From Hymenoscyphus infarciens (lineage: Eukaryota; Ascomycota; Leotiomycetes; Helotiales; Helotiaceae): a DNA stretch of 64,000 bases. Where the stretch lies: the NCBI GenBank assembly GCA_001414345.1, contig LLCB01000161.1, positions 1-64,000 on the forward strand, in the 5' to 3' direction. The notes under the pieces were generated by a model that worked only from the letters and a program-made list of their open reading frames with translations, was not told where the DNA came from and made no database searches. Made by a program: the position numbers and the translations under genes. Below, piece after piece: positions 20,907 to 32,268 of this stretch (position 1 is its first letter; every line of letters starts with the position of its first letter).

Positions 20907-23688
20907 ATGCCGTAAGTCCTCCACTTGAACCATTGTCTCTTCCTCGCCGCGGAAAACTCTTGCTAATTTTCCCCGCCTTTGCAGCACAACTATTACGATC
21001 GAGGTATGCGCAATTTGCTCTATACTCCCATGATACACATTCAAACCCTGGGAACCACTTTCCCATGAGCGCAGGACGCCCTTGTGGCGACATTGTTGCT
21101 CCAAGGCGCATTGCGACGAAAAATTGAGGGGTAGAGGAGAGTCGTGGTCAAGGATATTTTCAATCTCGCCCAGCGCTCTTGTTGCGGAGACGGGAACGGC
21201 CTTGACCCTCCTACAGCCCTATGTTTGTTTAAGTTGGGCGAAGTCGTCGTATCTTTTGAAGCTCCCAGAATCTTTCCGTTGGACTATTATTTCCCATTCC
21301 TTCTCGCGATCTTTGTTTACTCTCGGTATAATCGTCTGCTGACCATTCAATTAGTCCAACTCACAACAATCCGCATCTAACAGCTCATCTCGCTCAACAT
21401 CTCGATCAGCGGATTCTTATACGGACGAAGAGGGTTCCGGCGTTCGAGGTATGTTCAATCAATGCCGCCTGATTACATATGATACATTTTTTTCAGCTAA
21501 CCAAATCTCAGTTCCTTCTCACTATTCGGACGAAGACGAGTCTTGGGAACTATACGACGCTGACGAAGCCATATCTCCATCAGAATCTGCCTCTCGTCCA
21601 GCATCTCGTCCCAGATCAGGCCCGCGATACAGGCAAAGCGAAAGTCGCCCACCTGCTCCAAGACCTACACGACGGCATACCACTACTGAAAAACCAGCAA
21701 GTCGCAGGCCAGCAGTATCTCGCGTTCATCGGCACCCTGCGCCGGCGCCACCATCCAGCGTGGACCCCTTAGAGGACTACCCGGGCTATGGCCGAGGTTA
21801 CCCTGCTCCACAAGCACCACCTCAGCAATTCGGTGGCAGGGGACCTCAGCCAGGCTATGCCCAAAGTGCGTTTTCTGGGCCTCCTACTAGTCAATATGCT
21901 CCCCCCCCATTTGCCGGAGGAGGGCCAGGGGCGTTGACTCCATATGGGCAACAGTCCCCTTTCCCATATCCCCCCCCTCAAGGAAACCCATTTTCTCCAC
22001 AACCTACTCCAGCTCCCCCCGGGGCTGGATACTTCAATCAACATCCTCATCACCCCATGTCTAATCATGGCGCCCCAGGGGGGTATGGCAGTCATGATAT
22101 GATGCCATATCCACAGCAACAACACTCCCCCTTCCAAGGCCATGGAGGCCCAGGTGCGTATCCATACCCGCCACATATGGGGGGTCCGCCTGGGGGTCCT
22201 CAGCAAATATATCCATACGCAAACGTCCCTCAATGGCCACCTCCACCTCCAAGTGAACCTTCGGTAGTACCTGATCCCGAGACCGAAAAGAAGCTTGTGG
22301 CAATTCAACAGCAGATGGAGGCTCAAAAGATTGATTACGAGAAAGCCCGGAAAGAAATCGCAGATAGAAACGCAAAGGAAGCTGCTGATATTGCCGCTGC
22401 AGCCGCCGCTAAAAAGTCTGCCGAAGAGAGGGCAGCATGGGAAAAGATGATTGCTGAAGAGAAGGCTGCCCTGGAAAAAAGAAACGCTGAAGACAAGGCG
22501 GCATTAGAAAAGAAGAATGCCGACGAAAAGGCCGCCTTGGAGAAGCAACTCGCCGACGAGAAATTGGCATGGGAGAAGAAGGTTGAGGAGGAAAAGAAGG
22601 CTGCTCGAGCTCAAGGTGCTGAGAATGTTCGAAAGCAAGTTGAGGCTGATCGAAAGAAAGCGGAGCAAGAAGCGGCCGAGGCAGCAGCGAAAGCCAAAGC
22701 AGCGCAGGAGCTTCAAGATATCAAGGACCAAGCAGCAGCTGAACAAAAGAAGTTGAAAGAAGAAGCGGCGGCCGAGGCAAAGAAGTTGAAGGAGGAGGCC
22801 GCCGCCGAGACTGAAAAGCTTAAGAAAGCTGCTGCTGAAGATGCCGAAAAGGCCAAAAAGGAGGCCGAGGCTGCTCTAGCGAAGGCGATTGCAGCAGGTT
22901 CCCCTCCAGCAGAGGCTCCTAAGAAACCACTGAGATTCAAGGATGCCGTTGGACGGAAATTTAGTTTTCCATTTCATTTGTGTGCGACGTGGGCAGTAAG
23001 TAAAACTCTTAATTTTTTTGGAGTGAAAACTTGACTAACACAACGTTAGGGAATGGAGGAATTGATCAAGCAGGCTTTTCTCCATGTGGAGGTAATTGGG
23101 CCGCACGTAGCAGATGGCCACTATGATCTGATTGGCCCTAACGGAGAAATTATTCTTCCTCAGGTTTGGGAAACCATGATTGAACCAGACTGGTCAATTA
23201 CGATGCATATGTGGCCCATGCCAGAACCCCCGAGGCCAGAACCTGGTCCTCAGCCAGGTCACCCCTTCGCGGGAGCCCATGGCCAGCATGGTCATCGTGA
23301 TCATGGGCCAGAGCGGCCTCGGAGTAGGCATGCTGGTGATCCTCGCCGTCCACCAGTTCCTCCAGGTGGTGAGCGTAGAGGAGGCGGAAATCCAAATGCT
23401 CCTCCGCCTCCGCCACCAGGATTGTGGCCCCCTGGACGAAATGGGCCTCCCGTTCCCGAACATCTTCGAGGAGGCGAAGGTCACCCTGGAGGCCCTCCTG
23501 TTATCGTATTAGGGCCTAGCGAGAGAGGGGGCGGATCTAAAAAGAAAAAGCCACCCCCTAAAGGGTTTCTATCTTCATTCCTGGGAGGCGGTTCGTCCAA
23601 GCCGTCGGGAAAAGGCAAGTCCGTTAACATCCAAATTCACACCAATTCTTACTTAGAGCTAACCAAACGCAGGAAGCAAAAAAGCTGA
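20907..23688 (+). CDS. proline-rich/coiled-coil protein with C-terminal ubiquitin-like domain
   Basis: Proposed exons: 20907-20911, 20985-21003, 21355-21448, 21497-22995 and 23050-23688, giving 751 residues starting MPTTITIE. The two tiny 5' exons are predicted from strong donors (GTAAGT, GTATGC) and frame; they are less certain than the rest. Order: Ser/Arg-rich acidic N-terminus; Pro/Gly/Tyr/Gln-rich disordered region (about residues 100-270); Glu/Lys/Ala coiled coil with repeating EEKAALEKRNAEDKAALEKK-type heptads (about 275-500); a globular segment beginning RFKDAVGRKFSFPFHLCATW, spanning the intron and ending near SITMHMWPM; then a Pro-rich tail. The globular part fits the fungal ubiquitin-like domain often found after coiled coils (ULD type). 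Function unknown. The last 54 nt intron candidate (23619-23672) is in frame, so the tail may be 18 residues shorter. Confidence 0.75.
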
Positions 23689-25793
23689 ACAAATCGACCC
23701 ATGTCTTATCATGTAAACGACCACTAATCACTCAACTACAACCTTTGAGCGCCTAAGACTTCAATCTCGCAAAATAGACGGTGTAATTTCAAAAATTGGA
23801 AAAATTGGAAAAATTCGAGGCGAAAAAGAAAAAGGCGAATGAATTGGATCGGGCATATACTTTTCCGACACCATCATGAGGAATGGATCCGCGAGATTAT
23901 AGATCTTGGTTCGGCACATCATCATACCCCGTGGATATGTTTCGGGGGTTTCAATTCATGGGAGGAAAAACTGTCTACCATTTTTTATTTTTTTATTTCG
24001 TTGTTTTCCTTTGACCCTTGGTGCTTTCCAACTTTGGGGAATTTTTATCGCCCTGTTTTGGGAAGGGGGTAATTTTGGCTCGTGGAGTGTTATGGTTGGC
24101 GAATTGGAGGTTGGATACATGGTATTCTTTGTTCAGGGAGGCAGTTCTTTTTCCCAGCTCGCAAGGCCGGGTTTTGTCTGTTCTCAAAAAAGGGAGGGTG
24201 GAAATTGTGGCGGCCTCTTGTTATTTTGTTGAGATTGGTTTACTTTTTTTTGTTTGGCGATTTAGCGATTTCTGTTTTTGTTTTTCTTTTAGGATACCTC
24301 TCCTACAATTAGGATATACGTTGCCAATTTTTTCTTCTTGTTAGCGGGTTGATTCAGATTGCGTCTAATTCTTGTAGCGCATGTTTGGCAGGGGCAGGGG
24401 AAGTTTTGGGTGGGTGGCTAGGATGCATGGATTGGGGGCCGCTTGATTTTTGCTCATTCCTTTTTTAGCACTCATTTTCCTTTTCTTGTTTATATGGCTA
24501 AGTGGGTGGCTTGGAAATACTTTTTGGTTAGGTTGGGGTGGGGGTAAGAGTTTGTTTGGATGGCGAGCAGAGTGGGGGCATGGGAAAAAGATAAAATACT
24601 TTTTTTTGAAGGTTTTTTGAATTGCGATGCGTTTTTACCTAGTATACCTCATAGATCATGTTTAGCATGTAGAATGCCTTCTTTTTTATCTGATGCGAGC
24701 GTGATTTTTTGTGAGGGCTTTGTTTTGCGAGTTATGAGGAGATAATTGATATTCACACCCTCTGCTTCACAAAGAGTTTTTGGAATGGGTGAAGCGATGG
24801 CTGGCTTACCCTAGCTTACTAGTGCCCAATTTTCTCTTCTTTATTTTTCCCCTTCCTTTGTCTTCTGGAAAGTATTGTATTTTATAATTTGTCATTGGAA
24901 GTAAGTTGATGCACTGTAATAGAGTGCTTAAATTAAGAACACTTCATTTATTTGGGATTTCAGGTTGTTTAGGGGGGTTTGGGGTCCGTGGCGGTGGCGG
25001 TGTCACCGGTGTGTTTGCTACAATATAGGTGGTTGACTTATGAAAATGTGTGAGATTGTTTGGAAATTTGAGATGATTGTTTAAAACGGATCGGGAGAAT
25101 TGAGGATTTGTGACAAGAAGGGGAGTTGCGACTAGACGTGTGTTTTCTTCTAATGTATGGTAAAGTGAGGTGAGGTGATGCTAAGATATGTAGTAGACGT
25201 GTAGAATCCTTAGGTTGGCCAGAGACATAAGGATTTCTTTACAGGACCAAGGTATCGTATCTATTTGTGTATTCATTCGCTTCGTTTTCTGCAGCAGGGA
25301 GAGAAGTGCTTGCCATTGTAAATATGTATTTTGTGAGTTTCTATTGACAAACTCTTTACTCCGTAGGAACACCGAGAACAGGTAGTCTAAAATAGTAATA
25401 TCTAGAGTTGGATTGTGTTAGAACAAACTGCGACATAACTTCTCTGATAGGGCTTGTCTATATTAGAACACAGAACTGTATTTAATTAAGTAGTGATTTT
25501 ATAATGTATACTTTATATTTTAAGTAAGCAGAAGATAAGGAAGTTGTTATAGAGTACACTGTAAGTGCAAACCAAACCGGGCTTATAACTGTCACGTATT
25601 AAATTGGGTTGAAAACGCTCTAAGGAGCCTTGTATTTGGAGGTGAAAACTCTGCTATATATACAGAGAAAATGGGGTGTCATGTGACCTCATTTTCCTGT
25701 GACAATCTTCCACTAGAGGCCCGACCTAATTTTTTTTCAGACATAACCTAGATCAAAAGCTCTTAGGTTTTAAAGATGCGGAAAACTTCAGTG
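23689..25793. other. 2.1 kb gene-free region, T/G-rich on plus strand
   Basis: No ORF with coding character. From about 23,960 to 24,900 the plus strand is unusually rich in T and G runs (tttttt, gggg), unlike the flanks. It could be a long 3' untranslated region or a non-coding transcript, but the sequence alone does not decide. An insertion with a poly(A) tail follows from 25807. Confidence 0.45.
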
Positions 25794-26726
25794 AAGTTTA
25801 GAATTAGGGATGTAAGACTCAACACCTGTACGCGGTGCATCCTACGAACCTCTAGCTCTTATTATCTAGGTATTTAAGAGTCTACAGAGCCAAGTTTGAG
25901 TCATAGGGAGTTATCGTGGTAGAAGGAGGGAGAGAGGGAGGATTAAGGGCCTTAGCACGAAAATTTTTCACAACCGACCGAATATACTATAACTACTTTA
26001 TCGTAACCAGCTGTCCTCTTATACATAGCTTACTAAACGCTCTACTAAAGGTTCCTCGGTAGACTTATAGATCGAGGCTTAAGAGACGAAATAAAACCTC
26101 TGAAGAGCGTTTTATAAGGGTCGACCCCTAGAATAAGGCTATAATAAGAAGGGGTAGGAATAGGTTATATACTATGGTTATGGTAGCAAGGGCGAAGGAA
26201 GGTAGGACTTGGAGGAGGGTTCCTAGACTAGATCGATACTACGCAGAGACTTTGAGTCGGATATAGTAAGCGTACCTCTCTACAAAATGTCGTTTAAATT
26301 CTTATAGAAGAGACGGTTAGAGTGTTAGTGGCCTATAAGTCGAGGAGATCTATATACGCTTAGAGTAAAGGGGACCGGAAAGAGAGTATATACTAGCTAT
26401 AGCTCTAGATAGAACCTCCCTACAGGAGTTGTCAGTTACTAAGTAGGAAGGAGCTAGCTAGCTAAGGTTTTTACGTTTTCTCTTAGCTTTAGAGTATAAA
26501 CCGAATTAAGTGCTTCTGTCGGGAGGAGTAGTCGAATAACAGTTAGTTGGTTAATCTATAAGGAAGGCACGTCTAGATAAGGGAGAAAGCTATAGTGGTT
26601 CTACCGTAAAGTCGCAGATAAAGCTATAGGACGTCTTACATAGCTAGCCCTTTGGATAGGGCCGTAGAACAAGCTACACAGGACAATAAACTAAGATTCC
26701 AAAAAAAAAAAAAAAGTTTAGAATTA
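25794..26726 (+). mobile_element. poly(A)-tailed insertion with 13 bp target duplication (non-LTR-like)
   Basis: The 13-mer AAGTTTAGAATTA occurs at 25794-25806 and again at 26714-26726. Between the copies lie about 907 bp that begin gggatgtaagactcaacacc and end in a run of 15 A (26701-26715), the last two shared with the duplication. A variable-length duplication plus a 3' A tail is the hallmark of target-primed reverse transcription. The body is full of ctata/ctaga/tag strings with stops in every frame, suggesting RIP-type decay. I find no recognisable reverse transcriptase, so it may be a 5'-truncated LINE, a SINE-like element or a retroposed transcript. Confidence 0.65.
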
Positions 26727-26972
26727 TTTTCCTCATAATGAGATTGCTTTTTCTGCCTTTTCGCAGTTCGTAAGACCGAGTATGTTCGCACTGCGGCTTA
26801 TTTTAATTCCTTTTATTCTCGTTAAATCAATCACCTCCCCCTCTCAACCTCCCCCAAAGGTATCAACCCAAAAGTTCTCCAACGCCAATTGCTACCGTAA
26901 TTCCCCACGACACCCACCAACAAATACCAAAACCGGAAAATCTCCATAAATTATACTACACACATCAATTAA
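26727..26972. other. 3' flank of the GEN1-type gene
   Basis: About 245 bp between the inserted element and the minus-strand stop codon. On the minus strand this is downstream sequence and presumably the 3' untranslated region. No feature recognised. Confidence 0.4.
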
Positions 26973-29838
26973 TCAATCATTAGTCAAATCTAAAACCTCG
27001 ACCTGGCTCATTCTCCAAGCCTTCCTCGTCTTCCCATTTCGTTGGCTTCTATCCTTCTTATCCAACTCCTCCATCTCCTCCTCTCCAATTGGCTTCCATC
27101 CACCAGGCACACTGTCGCGTGCAATAATGAATTTCTTTTTCGTTGCGAGTGGATCTTCAGCTGAAAATACCGTTTCTTCAGCCAAGTTTTGAGGATTGTT
27201 CTTAGCAAATAACGGGCGAGGGGGCGGAAGCATTGTTGTTGGCGAGGACGAGAGTATGAGACTTTCGGAAACGAAGGCGATTTTCTCACGGGATTCTTGG
27301 TGCCGCGTAGCAGGTAGGATAGGTGAAATGGGAGCTGGTGGTGAAGAAGAGAGAGTGATGACTTGATTTTTCCTCTTTTCTGGTGTTTTTTTCGCAGCGG
27401 AAAGAGACTTGAAGAATTTATCAATGGTGGGAAGTTCGGGTGAGGATGGTCTTCTTTGGGTCATGGATTTTGTGCTTCGTCCTCGTGCTCTACCTCGTCG
27501 TAAACCAACACCGGGGCTTTTGAGAATATCGCGTATGTCGAGCTCTTGCGTTTTTGCTAAGCTTGGAGATTCCGACAAGGTACGTTCTGGTGTATCTGGT
27601 AAATTTACTGGTTCCAGAGATGTTCTCTTACGTGGTGATGGCTTCAGTGGCTCTCGATCCTTGGAGGTCGGTGGTATACTGAGAGAACTGGAATTTATAT
27701 TTGACAGGGAGGGGAGATCGGAATCGCTCTCTGATAATTCAGGTGAGTGAAGGTGCTTTCTTGGTTTAGACAAGAGGGAGTCGTGCTTCTTTGAAGAAGA
27801 CGGACCTGATGTAAGGTCAATGGAGAATGAAGTTCTTCTGAACCTTGCTGGGGGTGGACTTTTGGATTTTGAAGGTCGTGCATTGAGCGGTTTTGTAATA
27901 ACACTACCACCCATTCGAGATGCGATACCCCAGGGTGTCGAGCTCGGAGGTGGCCTCGTTTTGCTTGTCTTTTTCTTCCCAGTTCGCGCCTTGGAAGTTA
28001 TGGTTTTTGATTCCGAGGTTGTAGGTATGGTACTTTTCCTTGTAAAGGAAGGTAATTCCCGGTCTTCTTCATCTGATACTCCGTCCAAGCAAGGAGCCAA
28101 GAAAACAGGAGGCAAGTCATCTTCATCTAACGGAGCCTGATGTATTTTGGGAGAACCCGATGCCTCTTTTGCTTTCGGACGTGCTTTCGAAATGGTTACG
28201 AATTTTTCCATTGCCCCTTGCTGAGGCACGTTTTTGGCACCCTTTTTGCTCGCAGCCTTCTTAGCAGCAGCCTTTTGCTTCAAGAACTTCTTTGGATTTC
28301 TCTGAGACTCCTCGAAGTCCTCCAGTTTCAGCGGTACTCCAAGTCTGACGATTGTTTCTGGAATCCATTCCTTGTCAGGTTGACTTGGATCATATTGCGA
28401 GGCAGCTCGTTTAAGAGGGCTCTCTGATCTCGACTTTCCGTTGTCGTCCGATTGGTATGCTTCAATCTGGTCGTCGTTCAGAACAGGAGCCAGTCCATCT
28501 CTCCCATAATCTGCACTGTCGTCTGGCTCATCTTCCAAATCCAATCGAACAATGTCGAGCGGACGGTAAACGACTCTCACTTCAGGTATTCCATCTGAGC
28601 TAATGTGAGTCCTCTTACCACAGATCTCCCTAACTAACTCCATCTCGTTCATAGCTGTGAGTATAAGGTCTCCGTAACCAGAATCCCGGCGAGAACCTCG
28701 TAACCGAAGTTTTTGAGACAACAAAGCAGGTGCAATAGTACGAAGGTACTTCGTAGCACCTATTTTGCCAGTCCAATCAAATGCCTCAGCAACAAACTGC
28801 CGCAACCCTTGAACGTTGACCTCCTCGTTCCACTCGATTCCTTCTTTGAGTCGCTCGATTTTGGATGCCGACGAGACTATTGGATGCGTGTAGTATCCTA
28901 AAACATCTTTATTCGGAAAGTCATCCGGTATTTTAAGAGCGTTGTGCTTGGACCTAAAGTGCTTGCTCTCATTTGTCTGAATTTCGTGGGCCAGATTTTT
29001 TCTCCATTCTCCCAGAGTAGTTTGATCCGACCTGGAAATCCGACAGAGAGATTTACCAAATCCAGCTCTGGCAGCCTCACAGGCAATTTTAGGACCGCAG
29101 CCGGGAATCCCCTCGGTAATGTAATCACCACCACTCATGAGAGCTACTAAGATCATACCCTCTCTATCCAGTCCAGACTTTCCCTCTTTCGTTTCAGTTG
29201 CATAGTAAGCGGAAATATGTGTTGGAGTCTTGTTACCACGGGCCCCCTCGGAAGACCAGTTACGTAGAGTCAACCCACAGCCAAACATAAGGGTGTCAAC
29301 GTCTTCACTCAGCACGGCATCAACAATACCTTCCTGCTGGAGGTAGGCGCATTCCGCTTCTGCTTCTCCGGGAGCCATATGAATTGGAAATCCAAAAAGT
29401 CTGAGAAGCTGTTTAGTGAGAAAATTGGGTGCCATTGATCCATTTCCTGTCTTCTTATTTCGTTTGAATGGTGGTTTGTGCGGTCCGTCGAAGATAAATA
29501 ATGGGTGAATCTGGTAGCCGAGTAGTTTGACCAGGCGATAATAAAGCGTTCGTATTGCCGGGTTTGAGCCTCCTATTACGAAAATTGAGTACCCTATGAA
29601 AGACTGCCAGGATATTCTGTGACCTACCTTGACCAGATTGTATTTGGAATTGCCATATTGAGACGTCAATGGCTATCCGTAGAGGTCGGTTAGTTTGTTC
29701 ATAGTGCTCCACGGCAAGCTTCGCCAAAGCAATCCTCTTGCCAGGGCCAATCTCTGCGTAAATACTGTGGCCATTAGAAAGTTGGACCCATAATAATACC
29801 CGGGGGGGGGGGGGGCGGACCTACCCTTTGATGCCCAT
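26973..29838 (-). CDS. GEN1/Yen1-type Holliday junction resolvase (XPG/Rad2 family)
   Basis: Three exons: 29838-29825, 29764-29628 and 29572-26973, giving 916 residues. The start MGIKGIYAEIGPGKRIALAK plus AIDVSIWQFQIQSG gives the XPG N-terminal nuclease region with Asp at about 34; FIFDGPHKPPFKR (Asp79) follows. The XPG-I region has APGEAEAECAYLQ (Glu120, Glu122) and SEDVDTLMFG (Asp141, Asp143), then the helix-hairpin-helix SGGDYITEGIPGCGPKIA (Asp200). These are the metal-binding residues expected of an active enzyme. GEN1/Yen1 cleaves four-way DNA junctions as a dimer late in the cell cycle. The C-terminal half (about 450-916) is disordered, Ser/Pro/Lys-rich with many S/T-P sites, suggesting cell-cycle phosphorylation as in Yen1. 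Intron 1 holds a run of 14 C on the coding strand. Head-to-head with the Arp10 gene. Confidence 0.9.
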
Positions 29839-30243
29839 AATGCGAACTGCTGAACAAACTTCAAAGCGATGCTGGATAGGGCAAAAGATGACCGTATCGC
29901 TATTATGGAAGTTATTAGAGTGCCTCCATAGTAAGTCTGTAATGCTGCCAAAAACAAAAATGAAATGAATGGGAGAAGCGTGGTTGAAAAGGTCTGTAAC
30001 AGTATGTAGCGATAATGTGTTGGTGGTGAATGAAAATGGTCGAGGCTGTGTTTACCCATCTGGGGAAAGCCTTGTCGGCATAGAAACGATGAGCTGGGTT
30101 TCGCCCAACTTCAGGGTACCAACGCTGGAGCTCAACCATACATACCATTTCACACTTTCACAGTCCCAATACCGCCCACCACTGGATTGATTCCATAGCA
30201 GAGGATAGCTAAATACTATTATTGCCAAACAGATGTAGTGGAA
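29839..30243. promoter_or_regulatory. bidirectional promoter between GEN1-type and Arp10 genes
   Basis: 405 bp separate the two divergent start codons. Overlapping minus-strand ORFs here lack coding character. An upstream ATG followed at once by a stop (atgtag, 30233-30238) lies just before the Arp10 start and could act as a minimal upstream ORF. Confidence 0.5.
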
Positions 30244-32005
30244 ATGTCAGCCACTACGGGTCCCGCGCATCGAAACGTTGCCAGCATCCGATCACCACTC
30301 GCGAATGTACCCGGGTCCCCTACCAGCCCTCACACACCCCTCCGCGGTATATCCTCAACATTTGGTTCCCCTTCTGCTTTGCGCGCGGAAGAAGATCATG
30401 TGGTCATTGAGCTAGGTACACGCTACTTCAGAGCGGGTTTCGCAGGAGAAGCTCTACCAATTTCCACCATAGCTCATGGGCCCGAGGGGCAAAGGAGAAC
30501 CGGCGATTATAGGAAATGGGAAGCGGTATATGATACGGAATGGCGCAAAAGAGTCCAGGGCAAATCTTGGGGAGAGGCATACGAGTTTTGGGGCGCTGAT
30601 CTGAGAGATTTGGATATGGGATTGGTTGGCGATAAGCTGGACAGAGCCATGAGGGATGCATTTGCAAAGTTAGTAGGTTGGCATTCCCATCACGAGGGCG
30701 CAAAAGGACTAACAAAATTCCAGGAATCTGCTGGTTGATTCCCGACCGAGAAAACTCAGCTTGGTTCTGCCGTCTGCCTTTCCTCTCCCCCTCCTATCCA
30801 CGGTACTCGATACGATGTTCACAAGTTTCCAACCTCCCACAATATCTCTCATGTCATCACCAGCTATGTGTACAATTGCTGCGGGGTTACGTTCTGCTCT
30901 CGTGGTGGACATTGGGTGGGCTGAGACTGTTGTTTCTGCAATTTATGAACTGCGAGAGGTACAATGTACACGATCAGTAAGGGCAACAAAATTGCTTGGG
31001 AAGGAAATGTCAAAGATGTTGGGTAAGCTTATCGAACCAAATCCACCGCAAGATCCACCCAAGAAACCCGAGGAAGGCGAAGATGAAGGAGCAGCACCAG
31101 GGGTTTTGAGCTTCGAGGAATGCGAAGAAGTCGTCACTCGAATGGCTTGGTGTAAACCGGGAAAGAAATCAAAACAAACGCCACCTTCTATTGGACTTAC
31201 GCCGGTGAAGGAGGAGGATGAATTCAGATCGAGCATGAGGTCTTTACACATTTGGAGCGGGGCAGAGGTAGAACCCCAAGCCTCTATTAACTTGAAATCT
31301 ACGAATCCTCCCAGGACACTCCAAATACCATTTTCAAAGCTTGCAGAGCCTTGTGAAGCTGCCCTTTTTGCTACCGGGATATCAGAATCGGATCTAGACG
31401 ACGAGGAAGTTCCCTTGCATTTGCTGATTTATCGAAGCCTTCTCAAACTCCCGATAGATGTTAGATCCATGTGTATGGCACGCATTGTGTTTGTCGGAGG
31501 CGGGTCCAAACTCCCTGGACTCAAGAGGCGTGTTTTGGAAGAGCTGGGTAATCTCATAGAGGAGAGAGGCTGGGTTAATGTACAAGGAAAAGCCGTGGAG
31601 CAGCTTCGAAATAACCCGAAATTCAGCAAAACACGGAATAAACAAGTCGGCGAAGGACCCATGGAGGTATCTCCAGGCGAGGTAAATCTTGCCTCTTTGC
31701 AAGAGCAAGAATCAGATCCAATTGAAAATGGAATACACCGGGCTGCAAGGAAACTTAATCCCCCTTTGGAGGTGGGCAATCTACGGGCTGTTCATTCTCT
31801 TGGTGCTTGGTCGGGTGGAAGTCTCCTCACCAACTTGAAGGTACCATCTGTTTCGGTGATCGATCGAGATCAATGGCTTCAACATGGTATTACGGGAGCT
31901 TCGAAATCCGAGGTTTCCATTAGCAGTCGACAGAGTATGGGTCCAGGGGCTTTCAAGTCTGGTGGTGGTGATAGATCAAGTTGGACGCTTGGTTTGTGGG
32001 CATAG
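30244..32005 (+). CDS. ARP10: actin-related protein 10 (dynactin pointed-end subunit)
   Basis: Two exons: 30244-30668 and 30724-32005, giving 568 residues. The 55 nt intron has donor GTTAGT and branch ACTAAC. The in-frame ATG at 30244 is used because the apparent upstream start is a GTG. A disordered Ser/Pro-rich N-terminus (about 1-55) precedes an actin-fold core: HVVIELGTRYFRAGFAGEA (phosphate-1 loop), LVLPSAFPLPLLSTVL, SALVVDIGWAETVVSAIYE (phosphate-2 loop) and ARIVFVGGGSKLPGLKRRV (adenosine site). Insertions lie after the second loop (Pro/Glu-rich) and before the C-terminus, as in fungal Arp10 rather than in true actin. Arp10/Arp11 caps the pointed end of the dynactin filament and supports dynein cargo binding. 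Paralogue assignment is from overall shape; another divergent Arp is possible. Confidence 0.8.
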
Positions 32006-32268
32006 CATAGCTCTGCTGGTTCATGAAAGGCATTTCTGGCGATATGCAACATACTGTATATTAATAAAAATCAATTAATGACTCTGATTCTATTTATTTT
32101 GTTTAATTAGTGAAAAGTATAGCTTTATCCCCGATCAGATAGGTTGTCTTATCGATTTTGAGCGATGCCTCAGAGAACCAATTCAGGTTCGTTTTGTGAG
32201 CTTCATCTGATTTCGGCCTTAGGCCGCCACACTGACCCTTGAACCTAGACCTAGCTTCTTGCCACAAA

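Noticed and set aside
21769..22326. Minus-strand ORF of 185 codons rich in Trp, Arg and Leu
   Set aside because: Antisense of the Pro/Gly/Gln-rich region of the ULD-domain protein, with no independent coding evidence.
23960..24900. T/G-rich stretch as a possible long non-coding RNA gene
   Set aside because: Composition is odd, but there are no splice signals, structure or conservation that could be judged from one sequence.
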